Shown in pieces: positions 24,038 to 33,076 of a stretch of DNA of 64,000 nucleotides. A model generated the notes under the pieces. It saw only the letters and a list, made by a program, of their open reading frames with translations, searched no databases and was not told the origin of the DNA. The position numbers and the translations under genes were made by a program. Origin of the DNA: Marinospirillum insulare DSM 21763 (GTDB lineage: Bacteria; Pseudomonadota; Gammaproteobacteria; Pseudomonadales; Halomonadaceae); contig NZ_JMLW01000016.1 in the NCBI RefSeq assembly GCF_000686905.1, positions 1-64,000 of the forward strand, read 5' to 3'. The first letter of the stretch is position 1; every line of letters begins with the position of its first letter.

Positions 24038-24631
24038 ATGAAAAGAAGTATTTTTTTATTTGTTTTTAGTGCTTTGCTTTTTAATTCAGCAGTAGTATTT
24101 GCAGATAAGACCACTTTTTTTGGGGTAGCTATCCAGAATGGTTCTGCTACACATAGTTTAGATGGTATTGATGATATAGATATGGACTCTAGCGGATTTT
24201 CATTATACCTGGGTTCTGAAATAAATGATTTTTCAAGAATTAAAGGCGGAATGCATTTTTCAAACTATGAAAGCAAAGATAGTGAGGGCTTAGATATTGA
24301 TAACTTTGGATTTGAAATTGACTATTTGCTTTTTTTTAAAGTTAATAGATTAAAGCCTTATTTATCTGTAGGTATGGATTCTGCATCATGGAGTTACGAT
24401 GAAGAGTACTTTGGAGAGTTAAGCGAAAGCTCTATTTTAGGTGTTGGGTTAAGGTTAGGTACTGGTGTTCTTTTTCATGTTAGTGATTCAATTGAAATCG
24501 ATGCTGGTGTTCTTTATAAGAAAATAAAGTGGCAAGATATAGAATATATAAGATTTTTTGGTGATAATGTAACTCTAAAGCAAGATACTAGTGTATTGAA
24601 TTTTCAGCTAGGGCTGAATTATAAATTTTAA
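24038..24631 (+). CDS. Outer-membrane beta-barrel protein
   Basis: This 197-residue protein has a signal peptide (MKRSIFLFVFSALLFNSAVVFA, cut before DKTTFF). Alternating strands follow: FFGVAIQNG, GFSLYLGSE, RIKGGMHFSNYE, FEIDYLLFF, LKPYLSVGMDSA, LGVGLRLGTGVLFHV. The end, LNFQLGLNYKF, has the C-terminal Phe of barrel proteins. It belongs with small OmpA-like or OmpX-like barrels, with no further family match that I can defend. AAGGAAAG precedes ATG 24038. The base composition looks more AT-rich than the flanking core genes, which fits an acquired pair. Confidence 0.8.
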   Translation: MKRSIFLFVFSALLFNSAVVFADKTTFFGVAIQNGSATHSLDGIDDIDMDSSGFSLYLGSEINDFSRIKGGMHFSNYESKDSEGLDIDNFGFEIDYLLFFKVNRLKPYLSVGMDSASWSYDEEYFGELSESSILGVGLRLGTGVLFHVSDSIEIDAGVLYKKIKWQDIEYIRFFGDNVTLKQDTSVLNFQLGLNYKF

Positions 24632-24755
24632 CTATCTTATAACTATGATTTTATAAGCGGGTTTTAGCTTTAAATCAATTACTAGCCTTTGCTTTCTGCT
24701 TAAAAGTTAAGAGTATTAAGTTTCCTATTAACGTTAGGTTTGTAATAAGCCTATC

Positions 24756-24906
24756 TGTTTATTTTGTGTCTTAGGCGTGGGGCGTTGGGTTTCTTACCAA
24801 GCTAGGCGTCGAAAAGAACCTGTTTGAGCAAGCTTGCTTGCGAGTTGTTCTTTTTAGCCTACGCGGTTTAGAAACCCAGCCACTAAGACTTTAAACAAAA
24901 TAAACA
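24756..24906. repeat. Palindromic element C (151 bp) with 12-bp perfect terminal repeats
   Basis: TGTTTATTTTGT (24756-24767) and ACAAAATAAACA (24895-24906) are perfect inverted ends. Further in, TGGGTTTCT pairs with AGAAACCCA and AAAAGAAC with GTTCTTTT. The centre (24820-24846) is the exact reverse complement of the 27-base core of element A. Arms otherwise differ from A and B. It lies between the convergent outer-membrane-protein and DUF2835 genes and is flanked by A-runs and T-runs like a terminator. Confidence 0.8.
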
Positions 24907-25001
24907 ACTAGGGTTGGGATATAGGGCAGCCTTCAAGCCACTAAGCCTTTAAACAAAATAAACAACTAGGGTTGGCAATCAGCCACTAAGCCCTCAAACA
25001 A
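24879..25001. repeat. Direct repeats of the element C right arm
   Basis: GCCACTAAG recurs at 24879, 24937 and 24982. The first two units share about 38 bases (through AACTAGGGTTGG); the third is partial. The shared sequence is the right arm of element C. Confidence 0.8.
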
Positions 25002-25011
25002 GCCCAGCCAC

Positions 25012-25236
25012 CTAACTAGCCACTCTCTCTATTGAAATAAACTGCCCAGTGTCTGAATAGGTCATTCTATACAAGCCCCTGATACCCTCATGGCCAACCA
25101 TGCCTTTAATAACACGGCGAGGAAAAATCACACTACGTCCATCCACTGTATGGGCTTTTACATTAGGTGCTTGGCTGTTGTAAAAATCCAAGCACTCAGC
25201 TGCAGAAATATTCAAACGCAAATACACACTGGGCAT
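25012..25236 (-). CDS. DUF2835 family protein
   Basis: This 74-residue protein matches DUF2835: a LRLNISAAECLDFYNSQAPN start, then DGRSVIFPRRVIKGMVGHEG and GLYRMTYSDTGQFISIERV. The family is small, and its function is unknown to me. It is often next to the large NAD-glutamate dehydrogenase gene, as it is here (19 bases downstream, same strand), so co-transcription is likely. Confidence 0.82.
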   Translation of the reverse strand: MPSVYLRLNISAAECLDFYNSQAPNVKAHTVDGRSVIFPRRVIKGMVGHEGIRGLYRMTYSDTGQFISIERVAS

Positions 25237-25254
25237 GTTTCTTTTCTAAAGTAG

Positions 25255-28200
25255 TTACTCGTTGCTGGTTTGCAGCTTACTCAAAGCAGCTTCAAGCTGG
25301 TTAATTCCTGCAAGGTTTTCTAAAGCTTCCTTATCCTTAGCGCTAAGGTTTTTTATGCTTTGCTCCGCATTGTTAGTGAAGCCCTCTTTAGTTAACATCT
25401 CGGCCACTAACCAACCTATAGACTTTTCCACACCAACGGTTAGCTGTTGCATTAGTTCTAGCTGCAAGCTGGCTTCTACTTGGTAGTCTAAGTCATTAAT
25501 GGCTTGCCAAGTAGCTTCTAGGTTAAAGATGTCACGGCTAGCAGCATAACCACGAATAGTATCACTAATGCTTAATTCGCTGGTAGCTTGCAACTGGTGC
25601 ACAAAAGTAATCCCTAAATGGTCAACCAGCTGATTAACCAGCATGGTCGCAACTAGCTCACGCTTTAAGCGGTGATTAGCCAGCAGAGTTGGGTAGCGTT
25701 CAACCAGCACTTCTGGGAAAGCTCGCTTCATTGCCTTAGCCAACCAAGGGTCTTCAGGCAGATCTGAATCTAAAATTTGCTGTTTTACATCGGCTTTAGC
25801 ATAGGCTAAAACTATGGCTAGCTCAGGGCGGGTTAAGCCAAGTTGTTGACCTGCTCTTGCTTCAAGCTGTGCTTCGCTAGGAAGGAACTCGAGTTCACGA
25901 TTTAACTTACCTTCAGCTTCTAGTTGATTAATTAGGTTTTGAAAAGGTGTTAAGTCTTTACGGCTTGTTTGTTCAGCAATGGCTAGGGCTTGGCTTTGAG
26001 TGTAGTTGTCGCGCAAAACTAACCGAGAAACCTCATCAGTCATTTCAACTAAAAGTTCGTTACGCTGCTTTAAAGTTAGGTCGCCTGCCTGCATCACTTC
26101 TTGTAGAAGAATTTTAATGTTTACTTCATGGTCAGAGCAGTTCACACCGCCAGCATTATCAATAAAGTCAGCATTAATACTCACACCAGTTAAAGCAGCA
26201 TCAATACGCCCTAGCTGAGTAAAACCTAAGTTGCCGCCTTCGCCCACAACACGGCAACGCAGCTGGTTTCCATCTACACGCAAGTTATCGTTAGCTTTAT
26301 CACCCACGCTGGCATGGCTTTCTTCGCTTCCTTTAACATAAGTGCCTATGCCGCCATTCCAAATTAAATCAACGGGTGCTTTTAATAGAGCAGAAATTAA
26401 TTCAGTGGGTGTTAGGGTGTCTTGTGTAATGGCAAAACGAGTTTGCATTTCTGGGCTGATTTTTATGCTTTTAGCATCCCGTGAGAAAACACCGCCACCT
26501 GCTGAAATTAAATCTGGCTGATAGTCTGCCCAGCTAGAACGGGGTAGGTTGAATAACCGCTGGCGCTCGTTAAAACTAGCCACTGAGTCAGCAGGGTTGG
26601 GGTCTACAAAAATATGCAGGTGGTTAAAAGCAGCGGTTAGTAGAATTTTATCCGATTGCAACATGCCATTACCAAACACATCGCCGCCCATATCGCCTAT
26701 GCCAATCACGCTAAAGGTTTCTTCTTGCACATTAATGCCCAGTTCGCGGAAGTGACGTTGCACATTCACCCAGGCACCGCTGGCGGTAATGCCCATTTTT
26801 TTATGGTCGTAACCAGCGCTGCCACCCGAAGCAAAAGCATCGCCCAGCCAGAAGTTATAATCAGCGGCTAAGCCATTGGCAATGTCTGAAAAGGTGGCTG
26901 TGCCCTTATCGGCGGCAACCACTAGGTAAGTATCGTCACCATCTTGGCGAACTAAGCGCTGGGGTGGCACCACTTCGCCATTCACTAGATTATCGGTCAC
27001 ATCTAACAGGCAGCTAATAAAGGTTTTATAACAAGCAATGCCTTCTGCCATAAAATCTTCGCGGCTGGGGTTGGTCGGCATTTGTTTGCAGATAAAACCG
27101 CCTTTAGCACCCACTGGCACTATGACAGCATTCTTAACCTGCTGGGCTTTTACTAGCCCTAATACTTCGGTACGGAAATCTTCTTGGCGATCAGACCAGC
27201 GCAATCCGCCCCTTGCTGCTTGGCCGTAACGCAGGTGAACACCCTCCACACGCGGTGAGCTTACAAATATTTCAAACATGGGTGCAGGCTGTGGAATATT
27301 GCTAATAGCACCAGGGTTAAGCTTGTAGCTAATGGCAGGTTTAGGCTTGCCTGCATCATCTTGCTGGTAGAAGTTGGTTCTTAGGGTGGCCTGAATTAGC
27401 TCAAGATAACGACGCAGAATTTGGTCTTCGTTTAGGCTGGAAACTCCTTCAAGCTCTGCTTCAATTTTAGCTAGGCAAGTAGTAGAAGCTGTTTTGTTAG
27501 CAGTTAAGTCTGGGTTGAAGCGCAGTTCAAAAAGCTCGATCAGTAGGCGTGTAATAGACGCTTGGTTAACCAGCGTGGCAGCAATAAAGTCTTGAGCAAA
27601 GTGAGTGCCAATTTGCTTCATATAACGGGCATAACCACGCAGCATAGCCACTTGGCGCCAGTCTAATTGGGCTGCCAGAATAAGACGGTTAAAAGTATCA
27701 CTTTCAGACTTGCCTAGCCAAGTTTGTAAAAAAGCGGTTTGGAAGTTTTCTTTAACGGCTTCTAAGTCTACAACTGAGCTTTCTTCTAGCGCTAGGTCTA
27801 AAGAGAAGTCGTGAATCCAGCTAATCTTTTCATTGCTGGTGACCTTGTAGGGGTCTTCACCCATGACTTTAAGACCAAGGTTTTCTAACACGGGCAGCAT
27901 GTCAGACAACCATAACCTTTGGTTTAGGTGAAAGATTTTAAAACCTAGCTGCTCGCTATTATCGGCACGGCGGTAAAGGTTCATAGCTAAGGGCTGCTCA
28001 TCACTCAACGCTTCTAAAAAGGCCAGGTCTTTAACCGCATGTTGTGGAGTAAAGTCTTCGCTATAGGCAGCAGAAAAACCCTGGTGATAGCGACGCATCA
28101 GTTGTGAGGCAGCTGCTTCCCCTTGGTCTTCGCTTAAAGCTGTATGCAGTGAGTCTTCCCAAGAAGAAGCAACATTAATCACCTGTTGTTCAATAGCAGC

Positions 28201-29601
28201 TTGGTCGTACTCAGGGGGCGTTGCTTGGTTGTAGTGAAAGATAAACTGCATACGGCAAAGTGCTGAAGCAGAAAAATGTACAAAAAAATCAACAAATTCT
28301 GCCTCTAATACTTCGCTAAGCAGCTTTTGTGTTTTTAGCTGTAGGCTGGTAGTAAAACTATCTTTAGGCAGGTAAACCAATACGGAATAAAGTTTACTTA
28401 GCTGATCTTGGCGAATAAAAACACGGGTTTTGCGTCCTTCACGCAGGTTAAAAATACTCAGTGCCGTTGAGGTCAGTTCTTCTAACCCTATTTGGAAAAG
28501 GTCATCCCTTGGGTAGCTATCTAAAATTTGCAGCAATTGACGACCATTATGGCTACGCGGCTGCATTCCAATACTTTTAACGACACCGGTTACTTTTTTA
28601 CGTAATACAGGGATGTCTTGTGGAATTTTGTTGTAAACAGCGGAAGTGTATAACCCAACAAAGCGCTTTTCCCCTATGACTTTACCCTTGGCATCAAAGG
28701 TCTGAACAATGATTTCATCTGGAAAAGCCGCCCGATGTACACGAGCAAGCCTAGAGGCTTTGGCAAAGGTGAGTAGGTCAGTTGTAATACTACTTAGGGG
28801 TGTGCAGGGGCTGGTTAGGCTGTCGTCTAGTTTGAGTAAACCTAATTCTGAACCGGCTAGTTTGCAGAGGTGTTGCTGCTGGTCTTTTTCTTCTAGGCGG
28901 TATTCATCATAACCTAGAAAAATAAAGTGTTTGTCTGCTATCCAGCTAAAAAACTCACTGGCTTCGCTTAGGCTAACTAGCTCATCACCTAGTTGAACTT
29001 GTGCTTCTGCAGCTTCTTTTAGTTGCTTGCTGATAGCTAAGGCTTGATTTTGCATGGCTGTAAAATCGGTAACAGCTAAGCGAACTTCATTTAGTGCAGT
29101 CAGTAGCTCTTCTTGAATTTGATTTCTTTCTTGCTCATCGGTAATGGCATCTATTTCAATTAAAATCAGCGATTCAGTTTTCTGGCTGGTTTCTTCATTC
29201 GCTGCTGTGAACATTTCTAGTTCACCTTCGCTAGTACGTTGCACAGCAAAAATTGCATTGTGTAGTGAGTGAAGCGTTAAATGACGGCGGTTAATCAGTA
29301 GGCGTAATGAATCCACTAACAGCGGCATATCGGTGTTTAATAGTTGAATAAAAGTATGCGGTGACTGCCAGCCATCTAGGTTTATATCAGGGTTGAATAA
29401 CCTGATTTTTGGGGTGTCGCCATTAAAACTTTGTAAAAACTTCCAGGTAGACAGGGTAGCGCCATTGAAAATATCTTCTGACCAGCTGGTAAGCTCTTCA
29501 AGTGCAGCAAATTTGTAAAAATGTTCAGCAAAATGCATAACATCTTTGGGGGCTTGTAAGCGGTTAATAACTTCCTTGAGTGCCGTTTGTTGAGTTTGCA
29601 T
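25255..29601 (-). CDS. gdhB: NAD-specific glutamate dehydrogenase, large type
   Basis: This 1448-residue enzyme deaminates glutamate to 2-oxoglutarate with NAD. It belongs to the 180-kDa class known from Pseudomonas and Streptomyces, though it is rather shorter than the usual length of about 1600 residues. The N-terminal part holds ACT-like regulatory segments (IRLFNPDINLDGWQ; MPLLVDSLRLLINRR). The catalytic core includes GLRWSDRQEDFRTEVLGL, IVPVGAKGGFICKQ (the substrate Lys region), KKMGITASGAWVNVQRHF, GIGDMGGDVFGNGML and VGEGGNLGFTQLGR. No frameshift is seen. It diverges from the moxR operon. Allosteric control by amino acids is known for the class. Confidence 0.93.
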   Translation of the reverse strand: MQTQQTALKEVINRLQAPKDVMHFAEHFYKFAALEELTSWSEDIFNGATLSTWKFLQSFNGDTPKIRLFNPDINLDGWQSPHTFIQLLNTDMPLLVDSLRLLINRRHLTLHSLHNAIFAVQRTSEGELEMFTAANEETSQKTESLILIEIDAITDEQERNQIQEELLTALNEVRLAVTDFTAMQNQALAISKQLKEAAEAQVQLGDELVSLSEASEFFSWIADKHFIFLGYDEYRLEEKDQQQHLCKLAGSELGLLKLDDSLTSPCTPLSSITTDLLTFAKASRLARVHRAAFPDEIIVQTFDAKGKVIGEKRFVGLYTSAVYNKIPQDIPVLRKKVTGVVKSIGMQPRSHNGRQLLQILDSYPRDDLFQIGLEELTSTALSIFNLREGRKTRVFIRQDQLSKLYSVLVYLPKDSFTTSLQLKTQKLLSEVLEAEFVDFFVHFSASALCRMQFIFHYNQATPPEYDQAAIEQQVINVASSWEDSLHTALSEDQGEAAASQLMRRYHQGFSAAYSEDFTPQHAVKDLAFLEALSDEQPLAMNLYRRADNSEQLGFKIFHLNQRLWLSDMLPVLENLGLKVMGEDPYKVTSNEKISWIHDFSLDLALEESSVVDLEAVKENFQTAFLQTWLGKSESDTFNRLILAAQLDWRQVAMLRGYARYMKQIGTHFAQDFIAATLVNQASITRLLIELFELRFNPDLTANKTASTTCLAKIEAELEGVSSLNEDQILRRYLELIQATLRTNFYQQDDAGKPKPAISYKLNPGAISNIPQPAPMFEIFVSSPRVEGVHLRYGQAARGGLRWSDRQEDFRTEVLGLVKAQQVKNAVIVPVGAKGGFICKQMPTNPSREDFMAEGIACYKTFISCLLDVTDNLVNGEVVPPQRLVRQDGDDTYLVVAADKGTATFSDIANGLAADYNFWLGDAFASGGSAGYDHKKMGITASGAWVNVQRHFRELGINVQEETFSVIGIGDMGGDVFGNGMLQSDKILLTAAFNHLHIFVDPNPADSVASFNERQRLFNLPRSSWADYQPDLISAGGGVFSRDAKSIKISPEMQTRFAITQDTLTPTELISALLKAPVDLIWNGGIGTYVKGSEESHASVGDKANDNLRVDGNQLRCRVVGEGGNLGFTQLGRIDAALTGVSINADFIDNAGGVNCSDHEVNIKILLQEVMQAGDLTLKQRNELLVEMTDEVSRLVLRDNYTQSQALAIAEQTSRKDLTPFQNLINQLEAEGKLNRELEFLPSEAQLEARAGQQLGLTRPELAIVLAYAKADVKQQILDSDLPEDPWLAKAMKRAFPEVLVERYPTLLANHRLKRELVATMLVNQLVDHLGITFVHQLQATSELSISDTIRGYAASRDIFNLEATWQAINDLDYQVEASLQLELMQQLTVGVEKSIGWLVAEMLTKEGFTNNAEQSIKNLSAKDKEALENLAGINQLEAALSKLQTSNE

Positions 29602-29692
29602 ACTTGCTCCTAAAACTTGTTTTTTGTGCTATTGATGTCAGCTGTTACACTGAAGCGAATTTTTTAATCAATAAAAAGGTAGGCTTGCGTTA

Positions 29693-30655
29693 ATGACTGT
29701 TCATGCCAGTTTTATACAATTACACCAACAGCTGAGCCAAGCAGTTATAGGGCAGCAACAACTTGTTGAGCACTTGCTGGTGGCTTTGTTAGCTGATGGT
29801 CACCTTCTAGTAGAAGGTGCGCCAGGTCTTGCTAAAACGCGTGCTATTCAATCTTTAGCTGAACAGTTAGATGTATCATTTCAGCGTATACAATTTACCC
29901 CAGATTTGCTACCTGCCGATTTGACGGGTTCTGAAGTCTTTAATGCCCAAACCAGTCAGTTTGCTTTTAGGCCAGGCCCAGTTTTTAGTCACTTTGTTTT
30001 GGCTGATGAAATTAATCGCGCCCCTGCCAAGGTGCAGTCGGCACTTTTAGAAGCCATGGCTGAGCGTCAGGTGAGCGTTGCAGGAAAAACCCGCGCCTTA
30101 CCAGAAGTGTTTATGGTGATGGCTACGCAAAACCCTTTAGAACAAGAAGGTACCTACCCTTTACCTGAAGCACAGTTAGATAGGTTTTTATTGCATACCT
30201 GGGTTAATTATCCTAATGCAGAAGATGAACTCACAATTATGCGCCTAGTACGTAATGAGCAGGCTAAGCAGGAAGATAAAGCGAGTCATTTTAAGCTTCC
30301 AACTAGCAGTATTCTTGAAGCACGCCAAGCAGTACAAGCAGTTCACCTTGCTGAACCTTTAGAAAAATATATTGTTGATTTGGTTCAGGCGACACGCCAA
30401 GCAGGGCGCTACGATGAGCAGCTAGCACGCTATATTCGCATGGGTGCTAGCCCTCGTGCTTCGCTTGCTTTGGATCGTTGTTCGCGTGCTTTGGCTTGGT
30501 TGAAAGGCAGGGCAGAAGTTTTACCAGAAGATATACAACAACTAGCGCCTGATGTATTGCGCCATAGGTTGTTATTAAGTTATGAGGCTGATGCCGATGG
30601 GGTTAGGCCAGATGCTGTGATTCAACGCCTGCTTGCTTTAGTGGTTTGCGCGTGA
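29693..30655 (+). CDS. MoxR-family AAA+ ATPase
   Basis: This 320-residue AAA+ ATPase has Walker A (LVEGAPGLAKTRAIQ, with Ala before LysThr as in many MoxR proteins), Walker B (LADEINRAPAK), a sensor 1 region (MVMATQNPLEQEGTY) and the sensor 2/lid (YIRMGASPRASLAL). MoxR proteins act as chaperone-like factors that work with VWA proteins encoded next door. It leads a six-gene run with almost no gaps; its TGA overlaps the next start by four bases (GTGA). Confidence 0.93.
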   Translation: MTVHASFIQLHQQLSQAVIGQQQLVEHLLVALLADGHLLVEGAPGLAKTRAIQSLAEQLDVSFQRIQFTPDLLPADLTGSEVFNAQTSQFAFRPGPVFSHFVLADEINRAPAKVQSALLEAMAERQVSVAGKTRALPEVFMVMATQNPLEQEGTYPLPEAQLDRFLLHTWVNYPNAEDELTIMRLVRNEQAKQEDKASHFKLPTSSILEARQAVQAVHLAEPLEKYIVDLVQATRQAGRYDEQLARYIRMGASPRASLALDRCSRALAWLKGRAEVLPEDIQQLAPDVLRHRLLLSYEADADGVRPDAVIQRLLALVVCA

Positions 30656-31569
30656 CAGCTGAAGTTGAACTCAGTGTAAGCTTGGCAGAGCTTCAGGCTT
30701 TACATGGCTATGCCAAGGGTTTGCATCTAAATAACCTGTTAATTAAAAACCGCTCCTTTTCAGGCGACCGAACCAGCTCAAGCTTGGGGCGTGGGCTGGA
30801 GTTTAATGAAGTACGCAGTTATCAAGTAGGTGATGATCTGCGTCATTTAGACTGGAAATTAACTGCACGTTTAGGCCAGCCTTACACTAGGGTTTATCAA
30901 GAAGAACATCAGCGCCCCGTTATGTTATTTGTAGACTTGGCTTCTCAATTACAGTTAGGCCAAGCAGGCAGTAAAGCCGTTTTGGCAGCTAAGCTGGCAG
31001 CACTGCTGGGTTGGTCTGCCCTGCAGGATAAAGACTGGGTGGGGGGCTGGATAGAAACAGACCAACAAAGTTATTGGCAGCCGCCCATTAAGCAGGCCAG
31101 AGAATTTAGCCCCTACCTAGCGCGCCTTGCAAGGCTCACCCAAAATCTAGGTGAACTAAAACCTCGTGCGCCAGAGCAACTAGATAAGTCCTTAGATGCT
31201 TTTGCACGGCGCTTACCTAAAGGTGCTTTAGCTGTTGCAATCAGTGATTGGGTGGGCTGGACTAACCCAGATGTATTAAAACGTTTAGCTCAGCGAGGTT
31301 CGCTACTACTAGTGCATTTAACCGACCCTTTAGACCAAAATTTACCCACTAATGCAGGGCCAGTTATATTGCAAGGTAAGTTACAGCCAGTAACAGCAAA
31401 TTTACAAGCTGCTTGGCAAGCTGCCTTTTTAAAGCGAGTGGCCGACCTTAAAGCCGCAGTAGGGCAGCAAGCAAGTTACTTACAGTTAAGCACCAGCCAT
31501 CAAGAAAGCTGGTGGAAAGCGCTTCTACCTAGGTCTGGTTACGCTGAAACAACAGGAATTAATCTTTAA
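30652..31569 (+). CDS. DUF58 domain protein
   Basis: This 305-residue protein has the DUF58 signature GRGLEFNEVRSYQVGDDLRH, followed by LDWKLTARLGQPYTRVYQEE. The second half, with VMLFVDLASQL and AVAISDWV, is a degenerate VWA-like fold as usual for the family. GTG 30652 is taken as the start because it overlaps the moxR stop and gives MTAEVELSVSL; a TTG lies two codons upstream. DUF58 genes nearly always follow moxR. The biochemical role is unknown. Confidence 0.9.
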   Translation: MTAEVELSVSLAELQALHGYAKGLHLNNLLIKNRSFSGDRTSSSLGRGLEFNEVRSYQVGDDLRHLDWKLTARLGQPYTRVYQEEHQRPVMLFVDLASQLQLGQAGSKAVLAAKLAALLGWSALQDKDWVGGWIETDQQSYWQPPIKQAREFSPYLARLARLTQNLGELKPRAPEQLDKSLDAFARRLPKGALAVAISDWVGWTNPDVLKRLAQRGSLLLVHLTDPLDQNLPTNAGPVILQGKLQPVTANLQAAWQAAFLKRVADLKAAVGQQASYLQLSTSHQESWWKALLPRSGYAETTGINL

Positions 31570-31619
31570 AAGGGGTAGAATGGCGCGCTTAACTTTAGGG
31601 ATAGTAATAGAAACCACCT

Positions 31620-32105
31620 ATGAATCTTGAAGAACTTAAACAATTAGTTAAACCTTTAATACCGCCTTCAACTGCTGATGTTTGGCCTCCTGCACCTTGG
31701 GTTGGCTGGCTAGTGGGTGGTTTGGTAGCTTTAATGCTGCTGGTGGCTTTTATTCGTTGGTACCGTCGCACCCATGTTAGGCGTTATGCTTATGCTGAAT
31801 TAGAAGCGATTCAAACCAGGTACCAGCAAAGCCAAGATGCCGCACGTTATTTATACGAAGTAAACCTCTTGCTTAGGCGTATTGCTGTGCGTAATTTTAG
31901 CCGTGACAAGGTAGCAGCTTTAACCGGTGAAGAATGGCTAGAATTTTTGGATTGGAGTCGTGGCCGTAAGCGTGGCGATGACCCAGGCTTTATGGAAGGC
32001 AGTGGTAAAATTCTTGCTTGGGGAGCTTACAAAGCACAGCCAGAAAGTTTTGAAGTTGAACGCCTACAAAAGCTAGTTCGTGCATGGATACGCCGACAAA
32101 CTTAG
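31620..32105 (+). CDS. DUF4381 single-pass membrane protein
   Basis: This 161-residue protein has a short N-terminal part (LKPLIPP-like, then PPAPWVGW) and one membrane helix (WLVGGLVALMLLVAFIRWYRR). A cytoplasmic helical domain follows (LYEVNLLLRRIAVRNF, TGEEWLEFLDW). This is the DUF4381 layout found between DUF58 and VWA genes in moxR operons. Its last 22 bases overlap the next gene. Function is not established beyond membership of the complex. Confidence 0.85.
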   Translation: MNLEELKQLVKPLIPPSTADVWPPAPWVGWLVGGLVALMLLVAFIRWYRRTHVRRYAYAELEAIQTRYQQSQDAARYLYEVNLLLRRIAVRNFSRDKVAALTGEEWLEFLDWSRGRKRGDDPGFMEGSGKILAWGAYKAQPESFEVERLQKLVRAWIRRQT

Positions 32106-33076
32106 GCTTTGCGTGGCCTTGGGCAGTGGTATTACTAGCCCTGCCTTGGCTGATGGCTGGTTGGTTAAAAAAACGATCCAGTGGTTTTTTTAACCAACCC
32201 CCTGTTACTTCTAAAAAAGCACTTAAGCTGCCAAACTTAGACCTGAATCTTAATGCTTCTGATAACAGCTCTAACCCCCAGTCCACAGAAAAAATCTCCC
32301 AAGCCTCTTGGTTAACTAAGCTGAGCTGGCGCAGTTGGTTGTGGATTCTACTGGTTTTAGCTTTGATGCGTCCTGAATGGCAGCAGCCTGAAATTGAAGT
32401 GACTTACCTAAGCCGGCAGTTACTTTTGGTTGTCGATATTTCTGGCAGTATGAAAGAGCTAATGCAGGAAAGAACTCGCTTAGATCAAGTGAAATTAGTC
32501 GTTAAAAACTTTATTGAAAAACGCCCCAAAGATCATATAGGTTTGGTGGTTTTTGGCGGGGAAGCCTACCTTTATGTACCCAGAACACTTGATCACCAGC
32601 TATTAATTCAACAGCTACAAAGTTTACAACCTGGCATGGCTGGCTCGGGCACAGCCATAGGCGATGCTTTAGGCGTGGGCATACAAAACTTACGTTCAGA
32701 AGAAGGTAAGCCAGCTCTACTGCTTTTAACCGATGGGGCCAATAATGCGGGTCAATTAAAGCCTGAAGAAGCTTTAGCCATGGCAGCAGCTGCTGAAATC
32801 ACCACGCATTTAATTCTAGTCGATTTAGACAAGGAGCCAGCGTTTACAAATAGCATTAAGCAAACTGGCGGCAGGGTTTTTAGTGCTTACTCACAAGAAG
32901 AACTGGCACGAATTTATGAACAAATTCACCAGCTAGAAGCACCTACTCAGGTCAGCTATTTACGCCCTTCCGTTTCCTTAGCTTTTATTCCCTTATTAAT
33001 GGCGTTAATTTTAGCCCTAAGCCAAACTCAATTAATACAAACCCTTTGGATTAAAGTTAGGCCTACAAATGAGTGA
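32084..33076 (+). CDS. VWA-domain membrane protein, BatA type
   Basis: This 330-residue protein has two N-terminal membrane helices (PWAVVLLALPWLMAGWL and RSWLWILLVLALM), then a VWA domain with an intact metal site: VVDISGSMKELM (DxSxS), GSGTAIGDALG (the Thr position) and LLTDGANN (the Asp position). The C-terminal LAFIPLLMALILALSQ anchors it again. It is the BatA counterpart of the aerotolerance-type operon. The start codon lies 22 bases inside DUF4381 and the end overlaps the next gene by eight bases, so all are co-translated. Confidence 0.9.
   Translation: MDTPTNLGFAWPWAVVLLALPWLMAGWLKKRSSGFFNQPPVTSKKALKLPNLDLNLNASDNSSNPQSTEKISQASWLTKLSWRSWLWILLVLALMRPEWQQPEIEVTYLSRQLLLVVDISGSMKELMQERTRLDQVKLVVKNFIEKRPKDHIGLVVFGGEAYLYVPRTLDHQLLIQQLQSLQPGMAGSGTAIGDALGVGIQNLRSEEGKPALLLLTDGANNAGQLKPEEALAMAAAAEITTHLILVDLDKEPAFTNSIKQTGGRVFSAYSQEELARIYEQIHQLEAPTQVSYLRPSVSLAFIPLLMALILALSQTQLIQTLWIKVRPTNE

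Noticed and set aside
25262-26871. Plus-strand frames inside the glutamate dehydrogenase gene
   Set aside because: They are antisense shadows rich in Ser, Arg, Cys and Lys, without ribosome sites or family resemblance.
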